From: Dasypus novemcinctus
Taxonomy: Eukaryota > Chordata > Mammalia > Cingulata > Dasypodidae
Assembly (NCBI RefSeq): GCF_030445035.2
Contig: NW_026688628.1
Span: forward strand, 3,038,001 to 3,102,000
Length of the DNA stretch: 64,000 bases
Direction: 5' to 3'
Below, one piece after another: positions 24,395 to 35,649 of this stretch; positions within the stretch are counted from its first letter, which is position 1, and each line of letters opens with the position of its first letter. Made by a program: the position numbers and the translations under genes. The notes under the pieces were generated by a model. The model saw only the letters and a list, made by a program, of their open reading frames with translations. It ran no database searches and was not told where the DNA came from.

Positions 24395-24714
24395 GGATCA
24401 CAGAAGGGTTACAACTGTGGCAGGGGAGGATCAATGGTGCAGATTTCAGTGATGGGTGATGTATGGGAGGAGGTTCACCTGGGCATATATGCAAGGCATA
24501 TAAATGTGTTCAAGTGTCCATGGGGCATAGTCACGGTGGGTAGAGATTCACACAATAACTGAAAGAATATTGAATTCCCACCCCAGGTAGCTCTATCACA
24601 TTCTCTAATTGGACAGCAAGAATCCCCCATGTACAGGGGTAGTGACTAGTGAAGGATAGACTATTGACAGGTCCTTAATATTGATGAATGTACCTATGAA
24701 TCTCTACTTTTCTA
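24395..24714 (+). mobile_element. L1 3' UTR-like remnant, plus strand
   Basis: This resembles the 3' UTR of the preceding L1 (23600-23760). Both carry a GGAGACC-or-GGTTCACC-type block, a TTGGACTCCCATC/TTGAATTCCCACC block, and then AGTATGACAAG/ACAGGTCCTTAAT. It is probably a diverged second copy of the same 3' UTR. Confidence 0.4.
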
Positions 24715-25480
24715 AAATTTATTTTTAAAAGATACATAGATCACACAAAATGTTACATTAAAAAATATAGGAGGTTCCCATATGCCCCACTCCACACACC
24801 CCTACCCTGTTCGCACATCAACAACTTCTTTCATTAGTGTTTCATATTTATTGTAATTGATGAATACATTTTGGAGTACTGCTACACAGCATGGATTATA
24901 GTTTACCTTGTAGTTTACACTCTCTCCCAGTCCATTCAGTGGGTTATGGCAGTACATATATATATATATGCCAGCATCTATCCCTGCAATATCATTGAGG
25001 ACAACTCCAAGTCCCAAAAAATGCCCCTGTCCCCATATCACATCTCCTTTTCCTTTTCAATGCCTTCAGCAACTCCTGTGGCCACTGTCTCCATATCAAT
25101 GATATAATTTCTTCCATGCTAGAGTCACAATAATTCTATAGTAGAATACCAGTAAGTCCACTCTAATCCATATTTTATTCCTCCATCCTGAGGTCCCTGG
25201 GGTGGTGATGCCCACTCCACCTCTCAACTGAGAGAGGGCTTCATCCCACATGGCTGGTGGATGAGACTCTCATGCCCACAGCTGAAGATTCTCTCAGTTC
25301 CTTGTTGTGGTGGTTGTCTGTCCTCACCTCCCTGTCAGCTGACCTGGGTAAATCCAAAGAACAGGAGAGTAGGTGCTGCAATGCTGCTGAGTCTCAGAGC
25401 CCAGCTGGCACATGGACAGTCCAGAGATTCAAGTCTCCTGAGGCATGCATCAACCCCAGCACCAAACACAGTGAACCTTT
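24715..25480 (-). mobile_element. LINE-1 3'-end fragment, minus strand
   Basis: A T-rich start is followed by the shared terminal block. GAGGTTCCCATATGCCCCAC lies near 24771 and CATCAACAACTTC near 24818. The block equivalent to GAGGGGGCTTAGAT reads GAGAGGGCTTCATC near 25232. It joins head-to-head at about 25480 to a plus-strand segment of the same 3' UTR family. Confidence 0.78.
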
Positions 25481-26745
25481 ACTTTTGAAATGGAAACTAA
25501 GCCTAGTACTATAGGGTGCCTAAAAGTTACCTCCTTAGAGCCTCCTAGTTGCTCAACTGTGACCTTTCTCTAAGTCAAACTTAGAATGTAAATGCATTAC
25601 TTTCCCCCTAATGTGGGACATGACTCCTGGGGATGTGCCTCCTTAGCACCAAGGGATTACTACCAAGCACCAACTAGCAATGTGACTGAAAAACAACATT
25701 GACCAAAAGGGGAGAAATTATAAAAGCAAATGAGTTTATATGGCTAAGATACTTGAAAGTTAATCAGGACGTTCCAGAGTTTAGCTTATGCATATCTCAA
25801 CAGGATTTTATTGATGGCCAAAGTAAATACTGTATCAAATAGTTGAGACAATCAGACACTATAGTCAGAGCAAACAGCTCAGGACTTTGATGACCTCCCA
25901 GTGGGCCCTTCTTGGGAATTTATGCTCCCCAGTGTGACAGAGTTAGACTCAGTTGTAGTTTCCCCATACCTGGCCCTTTTGCCCCTTATGTTTCAACATA
26001 TACTTGGTGCTAGAGTTGATAGGTGTATGTCCAAGTCTTCAATATTTGTGCTGTCCATGTGCCAGCTGGGCTTTGAATTTCATCAGAGTTGCAACACCTA
26101 CTCTCCATTTCTTTGGACTCACCCAGGACAACAACAAGGTGATGATCGACAATGACCATCCCAATGACCAGAGAGAGTCTTCATCTGCAAGCAAGATAGT
26201 CCTATCCATCTAACCCATGAGATCTAAGCCCTCTCTCAATTAGAAGTAGGGTTGGCAACATCATTCCAGAATCTTCAAAATTGTGGAATGAATGTTGAAC
26301 TAGATTAGACTTACTGATATCCTAGTATAGAATAATTGTGATTCTAGCAATGGAAGAACTTTTATCATTGATGTGGAGGCAGTGGTCACTGGAGGTTCTG
26401 AGGGGAGAGAGAGGGAAATACGAGTATAATATGGAAGCATTTTCAGGACTTGGGAATTATCCAGAATGACATTGCAATGACAAATATAGGTCATTTTATA
26501 TCTTGTCATAACTTACAAAATTGGGTGAAAGAAAATGTAACGTACAGCGTAAACTATAATCTACACTTAGTGGCAGTGCTCCAAAATGTGCTCATCAATT
26601 CTAACAAATGTACCACACTAATGAAGGATGTTATTAATGTGGGAAAATATGGAAGCGGTAGGGAGCATGGCATATAGGAATCCCCTATATTTTTAAAATA
26701 ACAATTATGTAATCTGAGTATCTTAAACAAAAAATAATGAAGATG
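25480..26745 (+). mobile_element. L1 long-3' UTR segment, plus strand, older subtype
   Basis: This is the sense version of the long 3' UTR seen in antisense elsewhere. GGGTGCCTAAAAGTTACCTCC lies near 25516, GGGACATGACTCCTGGGGAT near 25614 and GGATTACTACC near 25664. The terminal blocks follow: CAGTGCTCCAAAATGTG near 26574 and CCTATATTTTTAAAATAAC near 26684. It is more diverged than the minus-strand copies, so it is an older subfamily with the same 3' UTR architecture. Confidence 0.75.
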
Positions 26746-27888
26746 AGAAAAAAACAGGCATAATGGATAATTTTGAATTGCATCACACGATGAGAAATAT
26801 ATATTTCAGACTAGATAGAGCTAGAGTACTAGGTACTATTAAATATGTCTATACAAAAATTTTCTAATATTAAATTTTCATTTTGTATGTTTTAAGAAAT
26901 CTTGAAGATTATTCCTCATTATATATAGTTATAATTAAAATATGTTGAAAATATGGAAAGAGTAAATGATGATCCTAATCCTGAGATGAAAATTAAATTG
27001 GTGATTAAATATAATGAAAATCAAATCCAAAGGAAAATTCCTGAAAGGAATTAAAAATTTAATATTCTGATTAATATGGTGAACTACTTGCTGGGCACAA
27101 AAAAATTAAATAACTCAAAAATATTGAAAAATGAACATAATACAGTATTAAATTATATGAAGAAAATGAAATAGAATTAGAAGGTATTCAATTTTTATGA
27201 GTTTCCCTTGATAATTAGAAGATAATTGATCCAAATATTCAATATCTAGAGGGAAATAATTTGGACAGATATTCTACATGTGAATATTATTTAAATGTGC
27301 ATTACAGATATAAAATATAATGATATTCACACATGCAATGATTCAGAAAGGTAAAATCTAATATTTTTTAAGGTTGTTACTTGAATATTAAGTCAGTTAG
27401 TGGTGCCTTTATCCAGGAAACAACTATGAAGAAACAGATAGGAATAAGTCTGTCTTAAAAAAGAGATATGATGAATTTTTCAATTGCCAAAACATTGTAA
27501 TATAAATATTATAATATAAATATATCTTTCAGGCATTGCATGAATATGAGCAAAGACCAGATTTTTACTAAGATTATTAGTTTTGATTTTAGGATGGTTG
27601 TGTTCATCATTAACTCCTTTCCACTAATATAATAAAACTGATCCATAATGAGACTCTTTTCAAATTGCACAAAGTATAGCTGAATATAAATGAGCATAAG
27701 TGCCTAAGAAGAAAATATTTTCTAGATGGGACACTGGAGCTAAATAGGAAGTCTTCAAAGAATTAAATTCTAAGACATAAAAAGTCTAACATATCCTTAG
27801 GCTATAAGAAGATTGACTAATCCTTTAAGAATCAGAAAAATTAAGCCCAATCTGTGGGTGATAACTTTTCTATCTCACTTTTGGAAAA
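26746..27888. other. AT-rich intergenic DNA
   Basis: I see no coding region or nameable repeat in this strongly AT-rich stretch. Confidence 0.4.
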
Positions 27889-28096
27889 AGTGAATCATGG
27901 GAAGCAGGTGAGACTCAAGCAGCTGGGTGTCAGCCTACCACACAGGAGGTCACAGTTTCAGTTCCTGGTGCCTCCTGAAAAAAAAAAAAAGATGAGCACA
28001 CAATGAACAGACACAGAGAGCAGAGAGCAAGCACAAAACAATGAGGGGAGGAGAAAAAATAAAATAAAAAATAAATCCTAAAAAAACAGTGAATCA
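27889..28096 (+). mobile_element. short tRNA-derived SINE, older family, with 9 bp target-site duplication
   Basis: AGTGAATCA is repeated at 27889-27897 and 28088-28096. The insert has a tRNA-like head with a degenerate A box (CTCAAGCAGCTGGG) and a B-box-like GTTTCAGTTCC. A GTGCCTCCTGAAAAAA segment, an ACAGACACAGAGAGCAGAG tail and an A-rich end follow. It lacks the central part (CTGGCCCATG and the GTGTCCCCC block) found in the four longer SINEs. It is likely the related shorter xenarthran tRNA SINE family. Confidence 0.75.
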
Positions 28097-28823
28097 CATA
28101 GAATTAGCAAGACTGTTGCTCTACAGGCCAATGCTTCATTCCATTCTATACTAAGGAATCTTGTTCCTAATCAGGCAGAAGCTTGTATGAAACAAGGGCA
28201 GCACACATCTTTCAGAGAGAGCTGAGGAAAGAGCTAAAACTTCCAAACTACATTCTGTGTAGGTCAGGATTTTTTATAGCCCCCCTTATGAACAACACCT
28301 CAAGAATTCCAACATTAGTAGAATTTTAAGTGCTATAGCCATATAGAATCCTCAATTTCATAGTTGTCTTAGTTCTAATCACTTTATTATTAGATCAGGC
28401 ACATGTACATGAGTGAATGCAAGAACAGGAATTTTAAAAGAATGCTGATCTAACCCAAAAGACTCAATATTTACTTCCAGGGTAGATGTATCTTTTACCA
28501 TGAAATTATATAAAATAATCAGTTTAGCTACTAATATACAAGGCATGGTCTTATATAATGCCATACATTATTTTTACTTTTAAACCATCATAATAATTTT
28601 ACAAAACATTTTGACAATATAGGAAGTCTTTTAAGGAAGAATACATGAGTTACACAAATATAGAATAGAGTATGGAAAACTATGACACAGAGATGCATAG
28701 CTGACTGCCATGTATAAAAGGCAAAACATAACTAGACAGGAGAACTCTAGATATTTTACCAGGAAAGATTCAAACCTAAGAATGTACATCAAATATAAAT
28801 GACACCTCTTTCAAATTTTGCTT
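28097..28823. other. AT-rich DNA downstream of the second olfactory receptor
   Basis: No gene or nameable repeat is seen. It would include the 3' UTR of the minus-strand receptor. Confidence 0.4.
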
Positions 28824-29786
28824 TTACGTATTTTTAAAATCACAGGTAACCCTGGTTGGGAACTCAAAACACCTGTTGAGCACTCGGCCCAGTGCAGTGT
28901 TAATCTCTCTGTTCCGGAGACAATAGATGAGGGGGTTTATGAACGGGGGCACCATGGTGTAGAACATGCCTGTGAGCAGGTTGCTAAGAGATGCTTTATT
29001 TGCAATGGGACTTAAGACAGCAATAATTCCAGAAATCGTAAATATAAGTAGAACTGCCAACTGTGGAGTGCAGGTGGATAAGGCTTTATTCTGGGCTTCC
29101 ATGGAATGCGTGCTAAGCACCATTGAAAATATACGAATGTATGATAGAAACAACAAAGCAGAACATGTGAAGCCCATGCATACATTCATAGCTAGGAAAA
29201 CATGCTCAGAAAAACGAACGTCTAAAGATGAGATCCTCAAAATTTGAGGTACATCACAGAAATACTGAAAGATTACATTCGACCCTGTGAAGGGAAGCTT
29301 GAATAAGATTCCTGTATGGATGGTAGAATTGACCAACCCACTTGCCCAGGAGCCACCAGCTGCCTGTGTGCACATATGTGGGGTGATGGTGAGTCCGTAG
29401 TGCAGAGGGTGGCAAATGGCAACATATCGATCATAGGACATCACCACAAGGAAGGAAAGCTCTGTGGATGCAAAGAGGATAAACAGGAAAATTTGAGCAG
29501 CACATGCTGTGAGAGAAATTGATTTACAGCCTGACAGAGAATTCACAACCAATTTGGGAACCGTAACTGAAATGTAGCAAAGATCTATCAGAGATAAATT
29601 GCCTATAAAGAAATACATTGGAGAGTGTAGACGTGGGCTGGTCACTATGACAGTAATAGTCAGAAGATTCCCAGTCAATGCTCCCAGATAAATCACTAAG
29701 AACAGCAGACCTTGCACAACTTGCAGCTCCCGGGAGCTTGAGATACTCATGAGGATGAATTGTGTGATGATGGTGAGGTTGCTCAT
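28824..29786 (-). CDS. olfactory receptor, OR14-like (class II), intact single-exon gene
   Basis: This is a seven-helix odorant receptor of the olfactory neuron membrane; the ligand is unknown. It has 320 residues without a break. Visible family marks are NLT at 3-5 (glycosylation), GN at 39-40, PMYFF at 56-60, MSYDRYVAICHPLHY at 116-130, SYIRIF at 215-220 and KALSTC at 234-239. PPFINPLIYCLRN at 280-292 keeps the NPxxY motif. Cysteines 95 and 177 supply the main helix 3-loop 2 disulfide. The other conserved loop-2 pair is missing: position 167 is threonine and 187 is serine. KALSTC in place of the common KAFSTC is a mild variant. The C-terminal tail is slightly longer than that of the first receptor. 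The N-terminus MSNLTIITQF is closest to OR14 in my memory, but this is not a search result. Confidence 0.94.
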   Translation of the reverse strand: MSNLTIITQFILMSISSSRELQVVQGLLFLVIYLGALTGNLLTITVIVTSPRLHSPMYFFIGNLSLIDLCYISVTVPKLVVNSLSGCKSISLTACAAQIFLFILFASTELSFLVVMSYDRYVAICHPLHYGLTITPHMCTQAAGGSWASGLVNSTIHTGILFKLPFTGSNVIFQYFCDVPQILRISSLDVRFSEHVFLAMNVCMGFTCSALLFLSYIRIFSMVLSTHSMEAQNKALSTCTPQLAVLLIFTISGIIAVLSPIANKASLSNLLTGMFYTMVPPFINPLIYCLRNREINTALGRVLNRCFEFPTRVTCDFKNT

Positions 29787-29807
29787 ATCTTGTTACATGC
29801 TACAGTC

Positions 29808-29830
29808 CCTGGGAGACAAAGCATAAAATT
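29808..29830 (-). promoter_or_regulatory. probable 3' splice site before the second olfactory receptor coding exon
   Basis: On the minus strand a pyrimidine-rich stretch TTTGTCTCCCAG ends in AG (29809-29810 on the plus strand) followed by GG. It lies 22 bases before the start codon. This matches the usual olfactory receptor gene architecture. Confidence 0.5.
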
Positions 29831-31589
29831 TTAAGGTAACACAAAAATAAAGAAGATCCACAATATTGCCAAATAATATGCGAATTTTGACATCAAGGAA
29901 AGGCTTCTAACCTGGAAATTAGGATATAGGAAATCAACAAATGGCATTCTGTAAAAATCAATCAATGCACATATCATTTTCATCTTGGGCCTCTATACTT
30001 CAGCATTCACAGGATAAAAGAATCTAGGCAAATAAATGTTTTTAATATGAGATCAAGGTCCAGCAACCTTTCAGTCACTCAGCCACATTTCCTAGTATTC
30101 AGTTAATCCTTTCATTTAAACTATTTATTAGACTGGTTTCACAATGCCAACAATTTAAGTGTTAAAACCCTCAAAATAAAATATACAGTTAAAATCTTAA
30201 ATATTATATGGTATTCGAATATCAAAATGAGCTGCCACTACATACTACTTTTAAAATGGACAAGATAATGTGAAATACTCTTATCTATAGGGTAATCACC
30301 ACAATTTACAATTATATATTTATGCTTGTTTTATCATCTAGGAACTAATTATGTTTGTTCACTAGCTGTGCAGTCTTTTCTGTCTGCCCCCTTCATATCT
30401 CTTCACATTGCCTTCTGGCTCATATTTGGGTTCAACCAATAGGAGCACCAGCAAGTGATCAGAGTGCGGAAAAGAATGAGTGTATTCCCCCAGCATCTTA
30501 ATTTACAAAAGGTATGGAGGAAAATTACATACTGATTGTATCTTGTCATGAAGTCAAGTTTAATATATTTACTACTAAAATATATTCATGTAAAGTTGAT
30601 AGCAATACTCTTGCTATCATTCAAATTAAGTAACTCTCATAGGGCCCCCCCTTATTTTTAGGTAACATTATTTGCAGAAAATTTCCTTCTCATTAAAAAA
30701 AAAAACAAAAAACCAAAAAAGCCAACAATGCATAATTAAGCAAAAAGAAAGATTTAGTTCCCCATATCCTCAAAGTTAGCTTGCTTTCTCAGTATGGAAA
30801 TGGTAGTAAAAGTGACAAAAACTGTATACACCAAAAAGGTATTTCTCTCTAAGCTTAACCAAATAAAACAATTAAAATTTTTCATGTCTTATTGGGAATA
30901 ATCTAGTTTTTTTCTGTCAAATAGAGTAGGTCTTTTTCATTTTTTTCTTAAAGGACTCTTTGTAAAAGTACTTGACAGGGTCATTCCAAATTAACAGGAG
31001 GCTTTAACCCTGTTCATAACTGATAAACTACTGGATAATATTTGCAGTTTCAACTCAGGAGAAACTATTCTATTGAGAACCTACTATAAAACAAACAAAA
31101 ATATTAACAATGACAACAAAATCACTGCCTACTGGTTTAGAAGATGACTATCACCTTTTACCAAGTACTCAACTCTCCAGGGAGTAGAACTCTGGGAATG
31201 AGAATCAATTTCAGACCCCATTCCACAGTATTTCAATTTCTGAACTACCAAAAAGAACTTATTTCACCTATAGGGAGTTTCCAAAGAATGGAAAATAACA
31301 AAATGCATCTTCAGTGCAGGTGACGTAAAAGGTGTATATACAGATTCATCATAAAATAAAATTTTAGTTTAAAGCATGACCATCTAAGTATGGGATTTTT
31401 TTTATATTTCCTAATAGTTACACTTGGCTCTTTACTGTGTTAATATCATGCATACATACATGAAACTAGTAAAATTTAATTTGCTGGTCAATAGACATAG
31501 TCCCACAGTAATGTTCATTAAAAACTGACATAAATAAACAAAACCTATACCAAGAAAATTGCCCAAATCACTTATCACTGAAACGCTAA
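29831..31589. other. AT-rich intergenic DNA
   Basis: No gene or nameable repeat is seen. An A-rich run occurs near 30696-30718. Confidence 0.4.
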
Positions 31590-31982
31590 TCTCGAGAGAC
31601 ATTGTCATCTAGGAGGCCCTCTTTACCACAGCCACGTCCTCTTCCTCTCGCTCAGCCTCTTCCTCCTCCTGCAACAGCTTCCCTTTTCCTGGGTTTCCCT
31701 TTAGGTTCAACGTCCACATGTAGCATATCCAGAGGCACGCTGTCTTGCAGACTGAAATAGCGAATATTGTTTCCTCTAATACTACGTTTCCAGCGGCGCA
31801 GGTTCTGCTCTTCAGGGTCCTTTCCACAGCTTTAGGATGTGTATTCATGCTGACGTCCACACCCGGGATCGCTCCATGGACCTGCGTTCCATTCTTCAAC
31901 TCAGTGGTTACGGCTTCACGGCTCAATCTCATGGAAAATCTCACTAGCTTAATCCTGGCGGTCCTTCCGCTCCGACTGTGCA
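31590..31982 (-). pseudogene. SNRPD1: processed pseudogene of Sm-D1 spliceosomal protein (SNRPD1)
   Basis: The functional parent encodes the Sm-D1 subunit of the ring that binds U snRNAs in the spliceosome. Read on the minus strand, the copy begins in 5' UTR (GTCGGAGCGGAAGG, about 31975). It encodes [15 protein letters not shown], then [21 protein letters not shown], closely matching the Sm fold. The start codon is ATT instead of ATG (31951-31953). Around residue 50 a single-base frameshift throws the rest out of frame, and later parts (GNVVLE, FAISVCK, WTLNLKG) correspond to Sm-D1 in other frames. The parent's glycine-arginine tail appears as an AGGAAGAGG-rich stretch. Human SNRPD1 has introns, and none is seen here, so this is a retrocopy. 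A 152-codon open frame across it at 31609-32064 is not a protein gene. I saw no clear poly(A) tail. Confidence 0.92.
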
Positions 31983-34900
31983 CAAAATTGACCAACCAAG
32001 GACGGATGGACTGGGAGTGTGAATGGCCGGAAACACTTAGTCCCGGGGTCCAGACGTTAAACACATTTTAAAACTCTGCCTGAATATATACAGTTATTAT
32101 TTTCTCATTTTCTATAAAATCAAAAAGCTAAATAGGACAGGCTCTCTAAGAAAGCTCTGTCTCAGCTTATGCGTTTGAACACTGCACAGCAGGTAATGAT
32201 TCTCCTCACGTACCAGGGACCTAGGATGACTTCTGATATCTCCCCACTGGTGGCAGAAAGACCTAGAAATTTTTTGTGTTTTAAAGTTAATGACTAGTTC
32301 CAGGATCTTCTGAGAATGGTTTTATTCCAAATGAGACCACATATAATTCCTCACCTTTCTTTAATTGTACTTGCTTAATAAGAATGCACATGAGTCCTTT
32401 CTCTCCTCCTTGATAGCAATTGCAGAAAAAGTTACATTTAAGAATCTAATCATTTCATTTTCTTCATGGCCGTGTGAATAAAGAGTTACTTTGCTGTCAT
32501 TCTAGTTAACCTTCTCTCATACACACAGTATCTAAGAAAAGCATTCCACCTGTCATTTCTCCTTCACAAAGCATCCTTTCAGCATCAGGCATAAATTCCA
32601 ATATTTAATGAAGGGTTAACATACCTCCTGTTTCTCCCACACAAACGCTTTTCTAGGTTGTAGTAATCTCCTCATTCATAAATAATTGTGCTAACGTTAT
32701 TTAATCGTGCTTTCCTGAAGCATTTCAGAGATTAAAGGTATGTAATTTCATATTATTATTTTAATGATAAAATTAGTTATGTCAAAGTGGATTTTTAGTA
32801 CTATTTACTTTTCATTTCTGGGAAGTCTAGAATTAAAGACTATAAGTATAAAAATATAGAATTTGTATTTTATTAATATTTTATTTATGTATAATCCCTT
32901 TGTCTTCACAAAGATATTTTAAAATTTTAACAACAATTTTAATAAATAATAATAATGTTGATTTGTTTATGTTGGCTATATCCAGATGAATTTCTATTTA
33001 TTGAAAAATATTTTGTCCAAATTGATGTTTATAATATCCTTCCTATTATATGTGTTTTCTTGTAATATCCACATTTTTTCATTACATTAGGCAGATTATT
33101 TTATTAACTACTGAAACTTTACTCTGGTTAATCTGATAAACATCACCAATGGTGCATATTACTGAATTGACAAACACTGGAAACTATTGTTTTCTAATAT
33201 TTGTTTTACCAGAATCATGCGTTAACACTGGATCATGAAAGTATCCTTCCTATCTTCCATCTCTTCAGATTCCATCTTCCTCTTCAGTCTACAGAAATTC
33301 ACAACTTTCACTATGCTAAATTTACCATGGCATATTCTTCAACATATGTCATGAGGGTTAAATGAATATATTTGGCCACAAGAGAAATCTCAGGGCTTTT
33401 CCCCTATTTTTTTTTACAAATCTTGGATATTTAGAAAGTATTCACTTTACAATTTTAAAATGTGGACAGTAACATAGAAAGTGGTGTTGGTAATTCTTCG
33501 TCTGTGGTTAAAAAGCTATAAACAGTATCACATTAAAATGATCAGCATAGAGCAATGCTGCATCAGAAAATCAAGCAAATAAATATCAGAAATTGTTCAT
33601 TGTAAACAGTACATTGGAAATCTTCATATTCATTGGATGTTTAAATGACTATTTTATTTACATTGATAGATTCCCAAGAAATTATATCATAACTTTCATT
33701 TGTCTGTAAATTTCATAGGTCTCATTTAGAAGCTAGCTCTAGAAATTTTTTCTTCCAACACTCCAATTTCAAGGAATTTTGGTATCAGTGTATTTCCAGT
33801 CTTTTCAGTCAAGCTGTGGATTCACAGACAGATCTTTAGGTACCATTTTAAAACATGAATAACATTTAAATCAGAAAAAATCCGGCCTACCTTATGAGCT
33901 AAAATATGTCATATGGGGAAGTTGTAATTAAGTATGCAAATGATCTTGAAGCATATCAGTGCTGTTTCAGAGAATTATTCATTGGTAATGTCAAAGAAAC
34001 AAATCAAATATAATGTACAAATATACCTGAAAGGTGAGATAAGTGATATTCCCTAGCATGACTATACCTTTTGAAATATTTAAATGATTAACAAAATTCA
34101 TGATCCTGCCACTTCCTTCACCAATAAAACTCATGGAGTCTCTTCTCAGTGAGATATAATCTTAATAACCAGTCTACTTCTGGATTCTTTATAAACATGT
34201 TTTTTTTCTTTAGAATGGACATATATAGGTCTTACCTCTCATGAGCCCTGGTTAACTGTCAAGGTCAACCTCAAGAGGCCAGCTTTCCTGCAACTGCTGC
34301 TTGGTAAGAATCCTTCCCTATACACTTGAGATTAATTAAATTTGTAGTGGTGTTTCTTTAAAGAAAAAAGTAGGATTTTTCTTGTTAAATTTAACAAAGA
34401 AATATTCACTAATGTTTACCAATTCACAGGAGATTCAATACATTCTTGATTTTGTAACAGATCGTAAATGGAATTTATTTACATATAGAAAATCCATAAT
34501 ATTGAGTTACCCCTAATAAAATACATTTTCTGAAGATTTTGGACTAAACTTATGGCATTGAGGAAATTCATATGCAGTTTAAATTTAACTAAAAAATTGA
34601 AAACTAATAATTGACCAGCAGCTACTAAGCTAAAAATAAATGAATAAGTAAAGCCAGCATTCAAGAATAGATTTTAAAAGGTAAAGAAATTTTTTTAAAA
34701 AGAGTTTTAGCACAGAGTGAGACTTATTTAAAGAAACCTGACTGAATAGATTTTCACACAGGGAATGTAAGCAATAAAGTTTGGTTGCATTTAGACTCAA
34801 TTTTTACCCCTCAAAAGAAATTCTTAGTAAAGAAGACAATTGAAAGTTATTCTGAAATTTTCATTAATGACTGCCCATCTGGAAAAAAGCATAATTTGGG

Positions 34901-35093
34901 TAGGGCTAAGAAGCTCCAAGAAAATCCTGGAAATGAAGCCTCAAAATTAGAAGATTCTACAGGATTTTAACATAGTTATAAAATTCAGCTGGGAAGTTTG
35001 GTGAGTGGAGATAACCACTCCTCTTTTACATTTTGAAAATCTCTTTATTGTCTGGATTAATAGAACACATCTGAATTCTCAAATCATTTTTTG
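31983..35093. other. AT-rich intergenic DNA
   Basis: This is about 3.1 kb with no coding region or element I can name. Confidence 0.4.
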
Positions 35094-35492
35094 TCTTTCA
35101 AACTTTTTTTCTTTAAAGATTTATTTTTATTTATTTAATTCTGCCCCCTCCCCCAGTTGTCTGTTCTCTGTGTCTATTTGCTGCGTCTTGTTTCTTTGTC
35201 CGCTTCTGTTGTCGTCAGCCGCTCTCGGGAAGTGTGGGCTGCGCCATTCCTGCGGCTGCACTTTCTTTCGCGCTGGGCGGCTCTCCTAACTGGTGCACTC
35301 CTCCTTGCGCGTGGGGCTCCCCTACGTGGGGGACACCCCTGGGTGGCAGGGCACTCCTTGCGCGCATCAGCACTGCGCATGGGCCAGCTCCACACGGGTC
35401 AAGGAGGCCCGGGGTTTGAACCGCGGACCTCCCATGTGGTAGACGGACGCCCTAACCACTGAGCCAAGTCCGTTTCCCTCTTTCAAACTTTT
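35094..35492 (-). mobile_element. tRNA-derived SINE (DAS type), minus strand, with 14 bp target-site duplication
   Basis: TCTTTCAAACTTTT is repeated at 35094-35107 and 35479-35492. The element is 35108-35478. The tRNA head lies at the high-coordinate end, with a B box reading GGTTTGAACC and CAAGTCCGTTTCC at the 5' terminus. The T-rich start is the reverse of the tail. It closely resembles the SINE at 8429-8802 and is of the young type. Confidence 0.94.
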
Positions 35493-35649
35493 GCAACACG
35501 ATTTGTTAGCTGAAGTATATGGACAAAATATGGCTTCACACAAAAGGAATCTTTACAAAAAATGGTTGCCAGAGGAAAGGAGCGCATGAATCACACTTTC
35601 AGGTAACCAATGTTATTCTTTTGGGATTCTAAACCAAAATTCAACAAAT

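Noticed and set aside
31745..32071. 108-codon plus-strand frame
   Set aside because: It is antisense to the SNRPD1 retrocopy and does not resemble any family I know.
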